From: Acidobacteriota bacterium
GTDB taxonomy: Bacteria > Acidobacteriota > Thermoanaerobaculia > Gp7-AA8
DNA length: 46,824 nucleotides
Direction: 5' to 3'
NCBI GenBank assembly: GCA_019247495.1
Contig: JAFAOU010000155.1
Span: 1-46,824 of the forward strand
This document shows, one piece after another, positions 35,047 through 43,113 of this stretch. Numbering within the stretch: the stretch's first letter is position 1; every line of letters begins with the position of its first letter. A program made the position numbers and the translations under genes. Under the pieces are notes generated by a model, which was not told where the DNA came from, ran no database searches, and saw only the letters and a program-made list of their open reading frames with translations.

Positions 35047-35784
35047 ATGCCCAACCGTTACCTGATCGCCAATTGGAAGATGAACATACCGCCGGAAGGC
35101 ATCGTCACGTATCTCGATGCGGTAAAGGACGCGAATGCCGTCATCGCGCCGCCGTTCGTCTATCTAAAAGACGTCGCCGCGCGATTCGCGAACATTAGCG
35201 CTCAGAACTGCGCCGATCAGAAAGCAGGCGCGTTCACCGGTGAAGTCTCCGCAGACATGCTGCGCGACTGCGGCGCGCGCTTCGTCATCATCGGTCACTC
35301 CGAGCGGCGAACGATTTACGGCGAAGACGACGGGCTCATCGCGCGCAAGCTGGAGATGGTCATCGATGCCGGACTGACTCCGATCCTCTGCATCGGCGAG
35401 AACGAGCAGCAGCGCGAGCGCGGTCACGCTGTCGAATTCTGTTCCGACCAACTCTGCGCCGCCGCAATCCCGCAACTCGCGAACGCGAACGAAATCGTCG
35501 TCGCGTACGAGCCGATCTGGGCCATCGGCACCGGACGCAACGCCACCGGCGCGATGGTCGCGGAGATCGTCGGTGCGATTCGCGACGCGCTCGAACGTTT
35601 CTGGCCCGATGGACTCGCGAGTCGAACCTCCATCCTTTACGGTGGAAGCGTGACGCCGGATAACGTCGATGACCTGATCGCGGACGGCCGCATCGACGGC
35701 TTTCTGGTCGGTGGCGCGAGTCTCGATTCGAAGAGATTTCTTGCACTCGCCGAGGCGATGAAGAGGCTTCCGGCGCAGCCTTGA
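35047..35784 (+). CDS. tpiA: Triosephosphate isomerase
   Basis: Glycolytic TIM-barrel enzyme interconverting dihydroxyacetone phosphate and glyceraldehyde 3-phosphate; 245 residues, normal length. Catalytic residues are all present: N9 and K11 in IANWKMN, H84 in IIGHSERR, and E155 in VAYEPIWAIGTG, with the phosphate loop LYGGSVTPDN near residue 200. It starts 24 nt after the GGDEF gene; GATAAA at 35030-35035 could be a -10 box about 11 nt before the ATG. No strong Shine-Dalgarno. The tpiA-secG order is common in bacteria. Confidence 0.97.
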   Translation: MPNRYLIANWKMNIPPEGIVTYLDAVKDANAVIAPPFVYLKDVAARFANISAQNCADQKAGAFTGEVSADMLRDCGARFVIIGHSERRTIYGEDDGLIARKLEMVIDAGLTPILCIGENEQQRERGHAVEFCSDQLCAAAIPQLANANEIVVAYEPIWAIGTGRNATGAMVAEIVGAIRDALERFWPDGLASRTSILYGGSVTPDNVDDLIADGRIDGFLVGGASLDSKRFLALAEAMKRLPAQP

Positions 35785-35850
35785 CACCCGCTGCCATTCC
35801 GGGAAGAATTCGCCCCCTTGTCCCGTTAGCAGCTTCGCTTCGGAGAATCC

Positions 35851-36138
35851 ATGATCGTACTTCTTGTCATTTTGCACATCGCCATCAGCCTATTCCTGAT
35901 CCTCGTCGTCCTTCTGCAGCAGGGGAAGGGGGCGGATCTCGCGGGCGCGTTCGGCGGTGGCGGCTCGCAGACCGCATTCGGCGCGCGCGGCGCGACCACG
36001 CTTCTTCACAAGCTGACGACCAGCTTCTTCGTCCTCTTTGTCATCACCTCGCTCACGCTGGCGATCCTTCAGGCTCGTCCGCGCTCCTCGGTCATGAGCG
36101 GCGCACCCTCAGCGCCGGCAGCTCCAGCCAAGAAGTAG
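35851..36138 (+). CDS. secG: Preprotein translocase subunit SecG
   Basis: A 95-residue SecG, accessory subunit of the SecYEG channel: first helix (about 2-22), the cytoplasmic motif [20 protein letters not shown] with [16 protein letters not shown], then the second helix (about 56-75) and an Ala/Pro-rich tail ending in two Lys. CGGAGAA lies just before the ATG. It sits 66 nt after tpiA and 14 nt before a tRNA-Leu gene, the usual tpiA-secG-tRNA-Leu arrangement in many bacteria. Confidence 0.95.
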   Translation: MIVLLVILHIAISLFLILVVLLQQGKGADLAGAFGGGGSQTAFGARGATTLLHKLTTSFFVLFVITSLTLAILQARPRSSVMSGAPSAPAAPAKK

Positions 36139-36152
36139 CAGCGTTCTTTAAA

Positions 36153-36237
<85 letters not shown>

Positions 36238-36251
36238 AAGGATCTGAATCG

Positions 36252-36275
36252 GCTCGCGGCGACGCGAGCTTTTTT
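36252..36275 (+). terminator. Terminator after tRNA-Leu
   Basis: Seven-bp stem GCTCGCG (36252-36258) with CGCGAGC (36263-36269), 4-nt loop, then six T. It ends the tpiA-secG-tRNA unit 15 nt after the tRNA. Confidence 0.85.
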
Positions 36276-36279
36276 GTTG

Positions 36280-36696
36280 TTACACAAGTGATCGCACACG
36301 GACCAGGAGTTCGTTTGCCGCTTCGATCAACCCCGTAAGAAGTTTCTCGTCGACGGCACTGACGCCTTCGTACTCGGTCGTGTTTCGTTCACGATGACAG
36401 CGATCGAGCAGACGCCACGTCGGATTGTCGACGCCGAGGGTGTGCGGCAGCGCCTGAAAGACAATGTAGCGCTTCTCTGAGCGGTAGCCACGAAGTCGGA
36501 GAGCCGCCAGCGACAGCGCGTGTGCGGCGTTGTACGCGAGATCGAAGCGGCTTTCCGCCGCATTTGTCTCTTTTTCGGCGTCCGCGAGCCGGACCGTTGC
36601 CGTTCGAATCGGGCCCGCGATTTCGTCGGCGTTCGGCGGCTCCCGCTTCAGCGAGCCAATGCTGGCGAGTTTTTCGAGGGGATCATCCGCCGGCAT
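36280..36696 (-). CDS. HEPN-domain protein (toxin-like)
   Basis: A 138-residue all-helical protein resembling HEPN domains. The N-terminal part is a helix-rich extension; residues about 45-135 have FDLAYNAAHALSLAALRLRG and then RCHRERNTTEYEG. The usual HEPN RNase motif is R-x4-6-H; here R104-N-T-T-E-Y109 has Tyr in the His place, so RNase activity is uncertain. In type VII HepT/MntA modules a Tyr near this motif is adenylylated by the partner enzyme. ATG 36696 overlaps the nucleotidyltransferase gene by 14 nt, the standard cognate-pair arrangement. It ends close to the tRNA-Leu terminator. Confidence 0.8.
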   Translation of the reverse strand: MPADDPLEKLASIGSLKREPPNADEIAGPIRTATVRLADAEKETNAAESRFDLAYNAAHALSLAALRLRGYRSEKRYIVFQALPHTLGVDNPTWRLLDRCHRERNTTEYEGVSAVDEKLLTGLIEAANELLVRVRSLV

Positions 36697-37318
36697 CGTC
36701 GTCTCCGATTACGTAGAGGCGCGGCTGCGAACTGATGCGCGCAGCAAAGGAGTCCTTCTTCGCGCGCTTCGTTCTCCACTCCCGGAGGGTGAAGACGGTG
36801 GGGTTGATCGTGCGCCCGAGAGTTTTCTCCGCCGGCTCAAGCGCGGCATAAACCTCCGTGTATGAGAGATCGTCCGTCACGACCAGGAGATCGAGATCGC
36901 TCTCTCCACGTTCGGTCCCTTTAGCCACCGAGCCGAAGACGAAAGCCAGATGAATCTTCTTCGCGAGTCGAGCCAGCGCGGCACGGAGTGGATCGACAAC
37001 CCCAATGGTCTTCACGATCAGGCCATGAAGTTCGTGGAAGACGGGAGCGTTCGAGGACGCCTGGTAGTACTTCTGATTACCGTCGCGTGTGACCGTGATC
37101 AGCCCAGCGTCGGCGAGCCGCTGCAATTGCCGGTGCACCGCTCCGGTACCTCCCGCGGCAAGCCGAATGAGTTCAGCGCTCCTGAATCGGCGCACCGGTT
37201 GTCCGAACAGAAGACCGAGAACGCGTTGCTGAACGGGGGTGAAGAGCGCCGAGGCAATGGCGCTGTCGGCGAGTTCCGCGAGGCGGTGCGTTCCCATTTC
37301 AGGAACGATCGTACCCAT
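36683..37318 (-). CDS. wHTH-nucleotidyltransferase (MNT antitoxin-like)
   Basis: A 211-residue two-domain protein. Residues about 15-95: winged helix domain (FTPVQQRVLGLLFGQP, ELIRLAAGGTGAVHRQLQRL, LITVTRDGNQKYYQA). Residues about 110-200: minimal nucleotidyltransferase with GSVAKG then SDLDLLVV, the GS-x-D-x-D metal-binding signature. The N-terminus encodes a repeated MGTIVP-type peptide because it overlaps two palindromic operator sites, suggesting autoregulation. The start is ambiguous: TTG 37357, ATG 37318 or ATG 37297 (after the operators). Together with the HEPN gene it forms a probable toxin-antitoxin module. Confidence 0.83.
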   Translation of the reverse strand: MGTIVPEMGTHRLAELADSAIASALFTPVQQRVLGLLFGQPVRRFRSAELIRLAAGGTGAVHRQLQRLADAGLITVTRDGNQKYYQASSNAPVFHELHGLIVKTIGVVDPLRAALARLAKKIHLAFVFGSVAKGTERGESDLDLLVVTDDLSYTEVYAALEPAEKTLGRTINPTVFTLREWRTKRAKKDSFAARISSQPRLYVIGDDDAGG

Positions 37319-37330
37319 TTTGGGAACGAT
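37289..37330 (-). promoter_or_regulatory. Twin palindromic operators of the HEPN/MNT module
   Basis: Two dyads centred near 37298 and 37319, 21 bp apart (two helical turns). Site 37308-37330 has 10-bp arms of CGTTCCCA type with one mismatch around TTT/AAA; site 37289-37307 has perfect CGTTCC/GGAACG arms. They lie over the 5' end of the wHTH gene, the likely binding sites of its own product. Confidence 0.68.
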
Positions 37331-37343
37331 TGCAAGGTCGATG

Positions 37344-37664
37344 TTACTTCTCGGCAATCCGCTTCGCGTAATCCGCGGCGCGATCCAGGAATCCTTCGAT
37401 CGATCTTCCCAGCGCCAGCTTCTCGTTGAGCTCTGCCGCTTTTTCGAAATCGACGCGCAGCCGTTCCGCCTCGGCGAGGTAGTAGTCGCGCAGGCCGCTC
37501 TCGATCTGGAACTCAGGATACTTCTCGGCCAGCGTGCGCATCCACTCTTCGACCTGGCGGCGGCGGTCTTTGTCGCCCGCTCCGTTCTTCAGATCGTCGA
37601 GCAGCGTTTTGACGACGCCCGAAAGGATCTGCGTGCGCTGGTCGTGCAAGGGTTCCACTGTCAT
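37344..37664 (-). CDS. Small helical protein of unknown function
   Basis: A 106-residue, highly charged, probably all-helical soluble protein. The pattern includes LHDQRTQILSGVVKTLLDDL, then RRRQVEEWMRTLAEKYPEFQ and RLRVDFEKAAELNEKLAL, suggesting helical hairpins or a coiled coil. No motif recognised. ATG 37664 is used, with a -10-like TAACAT (37678-37673) 8 nt upstream; the same frame continues antisense into the biotin carboxylase gene but that part reads as shadow. It diverges from biotin carboxylase and its end overlaps the upstream codons of the wHTH gene. Moderate confidence that it is coding. Confidence 0.62.
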   Translation of the reverse strand: MTVEPLHDQRTQILSGVVKTLLDDLKNGAGDKDRRRQVEEWMRTLAEKYPEFQIESGLRDYYLAEAERLRVDFEKAAELNEKLALGRSIEGFLDRAADYAKRIAEK

Positions 37665-37686
37665 GGGCGCGGATGTTAGCAGCGAA

Positions 37687-37692
37687 TACAAT
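37687..37692 (+). promoter_or_regulatory. -10 box of the biotin carboxylase gene (leaderless)
   Basis: TACAAT at 37687-37692, 8 nt before ATG 37701. The region between holds only GCGCCGCG, without Shine-Dalgarno, so leaderless translation is likely. Confidence 0.66.
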
Positions 37693-37700
37693 GCGCCGCG

Positions 37701-39200
37701 ATGAAAGTCCTGGTCGCGAATCGTGGCGAGATTGCGGTTCGGGTCATGCGCGCCTGCCGCGAAGTGGGCTACCCGACGGTGGCCGTCTACTCCGAGCCTG
37801 ACCGCGCCGCGCTGCACGTTCTGTACGCCGATGAAGCGATGCCGATCGGCCCGGCGCCGTCGCGCGAAAGTTACCTGCGTATCGACCGCATCCTCGACGC
37901 TGCGAAGAAGACCGGCGCCGATGCCATCCATCCCGGCTACGGCTTCCTCGCCGAGAACGCAAACTTCGCCCGTGCCTGCCGCGATGCCGGCATCATCTTC
38001 ATCGGTCCGTCGCCCGAATCGATCGAGGCGATGGGATCGAAGACCGAGTCGCGGCAGCGGATGCAGGCCGCCGGCGTGCCGGTCGTCCCCGGGCTTACGG
38101 AAGCCGTCAAGTCGTTCGATGAGATCGAAGCGTTCGCGCGCGACGCCGGCTTCCCAATCATGATCAAGGCCTCGGCCGGTGGCGGCGGGAAGGGGATGCG
38201 GCTCGTCGAACATGCCGACGACCTGCGCCAATCGTTCGATCGTGTCACCAGCGAAGCGCAATCGTTCTTCGGCGATGCCGCCGTGTACGCGGAGAAATTC
38301 ATCGCCTCGCCGCGACACATCGAAGTGCAGGTCCTCGGAGACCAGCACGGCAACATCGTTCACGTTGGTGAGCGCGAGTGCACGTTGCAGCGGCGCCATC
38401 AGAAAGTCGTGGAAGAGAGTCCGTCGCCAGTTGTCGACCAGGAACTGCGCGAGCGCCTGGGCGCGATGGCGGTGAAGGCGGCGGCCGCGGTCAACTACCA
38501 CTCCGCGGGCACGATCGAGTGCCTGATGGGACCCGACAAACAGTTCTACTTCCTCGAGATGAATACGCGGCTGCAGGTCGAGCACCCGGTCACGGAGATG
38601 GTGTGGGGCGTCGATCTCGTCAAAGCGCAGCTCCGCGTTGCGCGCGGAGAAAAACTTGGAATCGCGCAAAGCGATCTCGCGCCGAACGGACATGCCATCG
38701 AGTGCCGCGTGTATGCCGAGGATCCCGCTAGGAAGTTCGCGCCATCGCCGGGGTTGATCCGGCATCTCGAACTACCGCAGGGCCCGGGCGTCCGCAACGA
38801 CAACGGCGTTTATGCCGGATACACCGTGCCGGTTTACTACGACCCGATGCTCTCGAAACTGATCTGCCACGCCGGCACGCGCGGGGAAGCCATCGATCGC
38901 ATGCTGCGCGCGCTGCAGGAGTATCGCGTCGACGGCATTCGGACCACCATCCCGTTCTTCACTTTTCTGATGCAACATCCCGACTTCCGCGCCGCGAATT
39001 TCGACACCGGCTTCATCGATCGCGTCCTGCCGCAGCTCGATCTGGAACATCGTCCCGCCGATGACGCTACGCGCGATGCCGCGCTCGTCGCCGCGGCCAT
39101 CATCGCGTTCGAGGATGCCCAAAACGTGCGGCTGCCGGAAGAAACCGTCTCGCGCTGGCGGCAGGCGGCGCGGATCGAGGCGATCCGGGGGCGCGATTGA
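37701..39200 (+). CDS. Biotin carboxylase subunit of an acyl-CoA carboxylase
   Basis: A 499-residue ATP-grasp biotin carboxylase: VLVANRGEIAVRVMRACREVG at the start, the HPGYGFLAEN motif near residue 77, the glycine-rich ATP lid GGGGKGM (160-166), RHIEVQVLGD, RECTLQRRHQK, and FLEMNTRLQVEHPVTE with catalytic Glu/Arg residues. It carboxylates biotin on the carrier encoded next. It is slightly longer than AccC (about 450) due to a C-terminal helical tail of about 50 residues. No carboxyltransferase gene lies in the window, so acetyl-, propionyl- or methylcrotonyl-CoA carboxylase cannot be decided; the pairing with a separate carrier that has its own N-terminal domain leans to a propionyl/methylcrotonyl type. 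Confidence 0.93.
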   Translation: MKVLVANRGEIAVRVMRACREVGYPTVAVYSEPDRAALHVLYADEAMPIGPAPSRESYLRIDRILDAAKKTGADAIHPGYGFLAENANFARACRDAGIIFIGPSPESIEAMGSKTESRQRMQAAGVPVVPGLTEAVKSFDEIEAFARDAGFPIMIKASAGGGGKGMRLVEHADDLRQSFDRVTSEAQSFFGDAAVYAEKFIASPRHIEVQVLGDQHGNIVHVGERECTLQRRHQKVVEESPSPVVDQELRERLGAMAVKAAAAVNYHSAGTIECLMGPDKQFYFLEMNTRLQVEHPVTEMVWGVDLVKAQLRVARGEKLGIAQSDLAPNGHAIECRVYAEDPARKFAPSPGLIRHLELPQGPGVRNDNGVYAGYTVPVYYDPMLSKLICHAGTRGEAIDRMLRALQEYRVDGIRTTIPFFTFLMQHPDFRAANFDTGFIDRVLPQLDLEHRPADDATRDAALVAAAIIAFEDAQNVRLPEETVSRWRQAARIEAIRGRD

Positions 39201-39697
39201 TCTTCAACGCCCGCTATCGCGATGAAGAGATCCCGCTCGAAGTGGAGCGCCACGGAAGCACGTATCGCGTCAAAGTCGGCGAGCGTTGGATCGTCGCGGA
39301 TCTGATCACCGCCGGCGGATTGCGATCGCTGCGGCTCGAAGACGGCACGCAGTTTCTGCTCACACACCATCGCGAGGGAACCACGCACCAGATCACGATC
39401 GGTGCGTCGCAGTTCGACGTCGAAATCGTCGATCCGCTCGCCCTCCGCCGCAAGCGAGGCGATGACCACCTCGGCGACAGCGGCATCATCAAAGCGCTCA
39501 TGCCCGGCCGCATCGCGCGTGTGTTGGTCGAAAAAGGGGCGGAAGTTCGCCGCGGAACGGGCCTGATTGTGCTTGAAGCGATGAAGATGGAGAACGAGAT
39601 TCCCGCGCCTGCGGACGGCGTCGTCGATGAGATCTTTGTCAAGCCGGGCGATACGGTGGAAGGCGGCGCGGATTTGCTGCACCTGATTGCTACGTAG
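39197..39697 (+). CDS. Biotin carboxyl carrier protein
   Basis: A 166-residue carrier. Residues about 95-166 are a biotinyl domain with the biotinylated Lys K130 in LEAMKMEN, 35 residues from the C-terminus as expected, and surrounding PGRI, VEKGAEV and PADGVV strands. Residues 1-90 are a small beta-rich domain (ARYRDEEIPLEVERHGSTYR) like the linker domain of propionyl/methylcrotonyl-CoA carboxylase alpha chains. So the two genes together equal one split alpha subunit. TTG 39197 overlaps the upstream stop as TTGA, hence the start. A heptad repeat follows. Confidence 0.91.
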   Translation: MIFNARYRDEEIPLEVERHGSTYRVKVGERWIVADLITAGGLRSLRLEDGTQFLLTHHREGTTHQITIGASQFDVEIVDPLALRRKRGDDHLGDSGIIKALMPGRIARVLVEKGAEVRRGTGLIVLEAMKMENEIPAPADGVVDEIFVKPGDTVEGGADLLHLIAT

Positions 39698-39701
39698 AAA
39701 A

Positions 39702-39780
39702 TCGGGTGTCGGGTGTCGGGTGTCGGGTGTCGGGGGTCGTAGAAGAACCCACCCCGCACCCGACTCCCGACACCCGGCAT
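39702..39780. repeat. TCGGGTG heptad array with inverted arm
   Basis: Four perfect TCGGGTG units and a fifth, TCGGGGG, at 39702-39736. A short spacer (TCGTAGAAGAA) is followed by a degenerate inverted arm (about 39748-39778, CCGACACCCGG-like). The array ends 2 nt before the TATAAT of the next gene. The same heptad in another phase is at 45221. Confidence 0.85.
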
Positions 39781-39781
39781 C

Positions 39782-39787
39782 TATAAT
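39782..39787 (+). promoter_or_regulatory. -10 box of the kinase-like gene (leaderless)
   Basis: Perfect TATAAT, 8 nt before ATG 39796 (TCGCACAC between, no Shine-Dalgarno). The -35 region would fall inside the heptad repeat arm. Confidence 0.68.
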
Positions 39788-39795
39788 TCGCACAC

Positions 39796-42693
39796 ATGTC
39801 CACTATCGATCCGTTCGTCGCAGGCGGGACGATTGCGTCGTTTCGGCTTCTCGAGCGTGTGGGCGCCTCGGTGTGGCGCGCCGAAGACACGCGCAACGGC
39901 AAGACGGTCGCGCTCAAAGTCCTGACCAAGCAACTGCCGCACGATCCCGCGCGCCGCGAGGCTGTTATCCGCGAGATCCGCCAAGGTGCGGCGCTCTACC
40001 ACTCCTCGATCGTCACCATCCTCGAGATCACGCCCGCCGATGATGCGCTGTTGCTGATCATGGAGTGGTTCGACGGCCTCCCAATCGCCACTGCCTATCG
40101 CGGACGCGCGGCGGAGAGGACGGAGTTTTTTCGCGTCGCCTATCAACTGGCGGACGCCGTGAAGTTGATGCAGGCGAAGAACGTCCTGCATCTCAACATC
40201 GCCGGCGATTCGGTACTCGTCGCTGCGAACGGGCAGGTGAAGCTGGCAGGTCTCAACGCGTTGACATTCCTGCCGCGCCGCGACGGACAGGGCTCGGTGT
40301 TTTCCCAGAAGGGAAACGATCCGAACGCGGTCAGCTACATGGCGCCCGAGCAGATCACGAATCAGATGGTTACGCCGCACACGGACGTCTTCTCGATGGG
40401 CGTGATCATGTACGAGGCGGCGACGGGCCGGCGGCCGTACCTCGCCGCGAGCGCCGCGGAGATCGCGAACAAGATCGTCAACGAGCAGCCTCCGTCGCCG
40501 AAGGCTGTGAATCCCGCCATCGACAATGCGGTGCTCAACATCCTGGGCAAGTGCTTTTTTCGCGATCCGTACCGGCGCTACAAAGATGCGAAAGCGATCA
40601 TTGACGACATCGTCAAAGTTGATGGCAAAGTCGTGGAATGGTCGAACGAGATTGGGCGCGCCGCGCTCACGGCTGTCGCGAACGCGCGTCACGCGGTGCA
40701 GGCGCGCCAGTCGGTCATCCTCGTCGCGGACGTTGCGAATCACGATGACGTGCATGCCCTCGATCCCGCCGCCGCCGCCAAATCCGCCGCGCGCATGCAG
40801 CAGATCCTCGGCGAGGCGGTCTACCTCTTCGACGGGCAGGTCGTCGATCCGTTCGGACCGCGCTTCGTCGGCGAGTTGCCGTCGATCGAGAACGCACTCG
40901 AAGCGGGCCGAAAAGGGGAGTTCGACTTTTCGCCGGAGCAGCAGGACGGTGAGGCAATTCCGGTGCGGCTGCTGCTGCACTTCGGTGAAGTGGAGACACA
41001 TGACGGCGCCGCTGCCGGCCCGGCCGTCGAGAAAGCGTACGAGATTCTCAAACAGGTCGATCCCGCGAAGCTCTACATCACGGAAGCGTTCGTGAAGAAG
41101 GGCCGCGTTGCTGCACGGTTGCGCGATGCCGGCGCGCGCGCGGGCGTGAAGCTGTTTTCGATCGCGCCGGAAGGGGAAGCGGCCGAGGCGGCCGAACGCG
41201 CTGCTGCGGAAGCGGAGGAGGCTGCGCGCCTCGCGGCGCAGGCGGAAGCCGATGCCAGTGCGCGCATGGTGCGAAAGAAAAAGCGCACGCGCTTCGCGTC
41301 CATTGCCGCCGCCGCGGTCATCGTCATCGGCGGCGCATCGGGCTTCGTCTGGATGCGCAACCGGCATCACGACACAGCGCCGCTCGCGGTGAAGAAAGCT
41401 GCCGGCTTGGCTCCGGCGACGGCAGCAACGCCGCGCAAGATCGTCATCGAGCCGTTCCTTGTTGATCCGCCGGATCCCGCAATGCAGCAGCGTGCGGATG
41501 CGATCCGTGTGGCAGTCGCGGAGATCCTGCGGTCATTCCCCGAGGTCCGCGTGGTCGATGCGAAGGCGGCGGATGTAAGCGCGTACACCGCGAAGTTGAC
41601 GGGTGGTGCGGCGGCGCCGCTGATTGTGCCGGTCACCGATTCGAAGAAACCGGCCGAGGGACAGGCGGCGGCGTTGATCGACGCATCGAGCGGCATTCAG
41701 TCGATCGTCTCCTGGGTTGCCGCCGACTTGAAGATTCCGCCGCGCAGCGCCGCTAGCGCGGATGCATACAACGCGTTCGCCGACGCGGTCGCCGCGCACG
41801 CTGCGAACGATGATGCGAAAACCGACGCCGCGCTGCGAAACGCGATCAAGGCGGACAGCCACTTCCTGCCGGCGCAACTGCTGGCGTTCCGCTACTTCGA
41901 CTCGAAAGGGAAGGACGCCGACGCAGTTGCCGCTGCAAAGCAGATCGTCGCGCTCGATCCTGCGAACATGGATGCGTCGCGCCGCGTCGCACGCGTCAGT
42001 CTCGCCTCCGGCGATCTCACGTCCGCATTCACGACGTACGCCGCGGTGCTGCAACACGAACGTTCCGACGTCGATGCGCTCAACACGATCGGGCGCTACG
42101 CGCTCGCCGCCGGCGACAACGATCGCTTCACTGCCGCGCTAAAGCGCCTCGGCACGTCAGACGCCGGTGCCGTCCACGCCCCCGACGCGCTCGTGGCGTC
42201 GGGCCGTATCGACAGCGCCGCGGACAAGTACTACGACGACGAGCAGCGCATGCCGCACAATCCATCGCTCGCTCTCAAGATCGGCCGCATCGCCGTCCTC
42301 CGGCATTCAACAGACATGGCCGCACTCGAGCTGAAGAAGCTGGAGCAGTCCGATCCGAATTACGGCGCGCACATTCTGAAGGCGTACATCGCCGCGCAAT
42401 CCCGCAACAAGGCGACGGCAGCATCAGAACTGAAAACGGCGGAGGCAGCGTCGAAGCCGGGCGACGATTACTGGACCAGCGTCGCCGAAATCGCGGCGAT
42501 GAATGGCGACGCCCGCGGCGTCAACGACGCCCTCGAACGCGCCGCCGCGCGCAAGGAGCCGACTGCGAGTTACGTCCTCTCCAATCCGCTCTTCGGATTC
42601 CTGCAAAGCGACGCGCGATTCCTGAAGATCCGCGCGAAGCTGGCGGCGCAGCAGAACGAGATCCGCGCTGCACTCGCGGGCGTGACGTTGTAG
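39796..42693 (+). CDS. Pseudokinase / cyclase-like / TPR membrane protein
   Basis: A 965-residue protein. Residues about 15-275 are a Ser/Thr kinase fold: K41 in VALKVL, E60, YMAPEQ (181-186) and DVFSMGVIMYEA are kept. The glycine loop is degenerate (ERVGASVWRAE), HRD reads HLN (132-134) and DFG reads AGL (151-153), so catalysis is unlikely. Residues about 303-457 resemble a degraded class III nucleotide cyclase (VILVADV, LLLHFGEVETHDG, AVEKAYEILKQ, LYITEAFV) without the second metal-binding Asp. An Ala/Glu helix (462-490) and a membrane helix (499-520) follow; residues about 590-965 are TPR-like, probably periplasmic. A signalling scaffold is the best guess. Confidence 0.86.
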   Translation: MSTIDPFVAGGTIASFRLLERVGASVWRAEDTRNGKTVALKVLTKQLPHDPARREAVIREIRQGAALYHSSIVTILEITPADDALLLIMEWFDGLPIATAYRGRAAERTEFFRVAYQLADAVKLMQAKNVLHLNIAGDSVLVAANGQVKLAGLNALTFLPRRDGQGSVFSQKGNDPNAVSYMAPEQITNQMVTPHTDVFSMGVIMYEAATGRRPYLAASAAEIANKIVNEQPPSPKAVNPAIDNAVLNILGKCFFRDPYRRYKDAKAIIDDIVKVDGKVVEWSNEIGRAALTAVANARHAVQARQSVILVADVANHDDVHALDPAAAAKSAARMQQILGEAVYLFDGQVVDPFGPRFVGELPSIENALEAGRKGEFDFSPEQQDGEAIPVRLLLHFGEVETHDGAAAGPAVEKAYEILKQVDPAKLYITEAFVKKGRVAARLRDAGARAGVKLFSIAPEGEAAEAAERAAAEAEEAARLAAQAEADASARMVRKKKRTRFASIAAAAVIVIGGASGFVWMRNRHHDTAPLAVKKAAGLAPATAATPRKIVIEPFLVDPPDPAMQQRADAIRVAVAEILRSFPEVRVVDAKAADVSAYTAKLTGGAAAPLIVPVTDSKKPAEGQAAALIDASSGIQSIVSWVAADLKIPPRSAASADAYNAFADAVAAHAANDDAKTDAALRNAIKADSHFLPAQLLAFRYFDSKGKDADAVAAAKQIVALDPANMDASRRVARVSLASGDLTSAFTTYAAVLQHERSDVDALNTIGRYALAAGDNDRFTAALKRLGTSDAGAVHAPDALVASGRIDSAADKYYDDEQRMPHNPSLALKIGRIAVLRHSTDMAALELKKLEQSDPNYGAHILKAYIAAQSRNKATAASELKTAEAASKPGDDYWTSVAEIAAMNGDARGVNDALERAAARKEPTASYVLSNPLFGFLQSDARFLKIRAKLAAQQNEIRAALAGVTL

Positions 42694-42702
42694 ATTCTGC
42701 AC

Positions 42703-43113
42703 ATGATCATCACCGCCCGACTGACCTTCTCGGCCGCGCACCGGCTGAACAATCCGAAGTACGACGCCGATTGGAATCGCCGCGTCTACGGCAAGTGCGA
42801 CAACCCGCGCGGCCACGGCCACAACTACGTGATCCACGTCAGCGTGAAGGGGAAGATCGATGCGGAGACCGGCATGGTGATCGATCTGAAAGTGCTGAAG
42901 GACGTCGTTCGCCGCCGCGTCATCGATCGCGTCGATCACACCAATCTCAATGAGGATGTCGACTTTCTGCAGGGCGTGATTCCGACGGCGGAGAATCTCG
43001 CGCGTGCGTTCTGGCAGCAGCTCGCGCCGGCGATCACCGAGGGTACGTTGCACGAAGTCCTGCTGCAGGAGACGGAGAAAAACTCCGTCGTTTACCGGGG
43101 AGAAGACGAATGA
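42703..43113 (+). CDS. 6-pyruvoyl-tetrahydropterin synthase family enzyme
   Basis: A 136-residue tunnelling-fold enzyme. Zinc ligands are H13 (SAAHRL), H38 and H40 (GHGHNY); the catalytic Cys is C32. The spacing C-x5-HGH (CDNPRGHGH) is the mammalian-like PTPS type rather than C-x3-HGH of QueD or the Glu variant of folate-type enzymes. VDHTNLNED, PTAENLA and ETEKNSVVY are the other conserved segments. It probably turns dihydroneopterin triphosphate into 6-pyruvoyl-tetrahydropterin; a queuosine role cannot be excluded. TAGATT (42691-42696) 6 nt before the ATG may be a -10 box. It overlaps the next gene as ATGA. Confidence 0.91.
   Translation: MIITARLTFSAAHRLNNPKYDADWNRRVYGKCDNPRGHGHNYVIHVSVKGKIDAETGMVIDLKVLKDVVRRRVIDRVDHTNLNEDVDFLQGVIPTAENLARAFWQQLAPAITEGTLHEVLLQETEKNSVVYRGEDE

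Noticed and set aside
37665..38765. Upstream extension of the minus-strand 106-residue gene
   Set aside because: It is antisense to biotin carboxylase and reads as Arg/Asp/His-rich shadow; only the part from ATG 37664 looks like protein.
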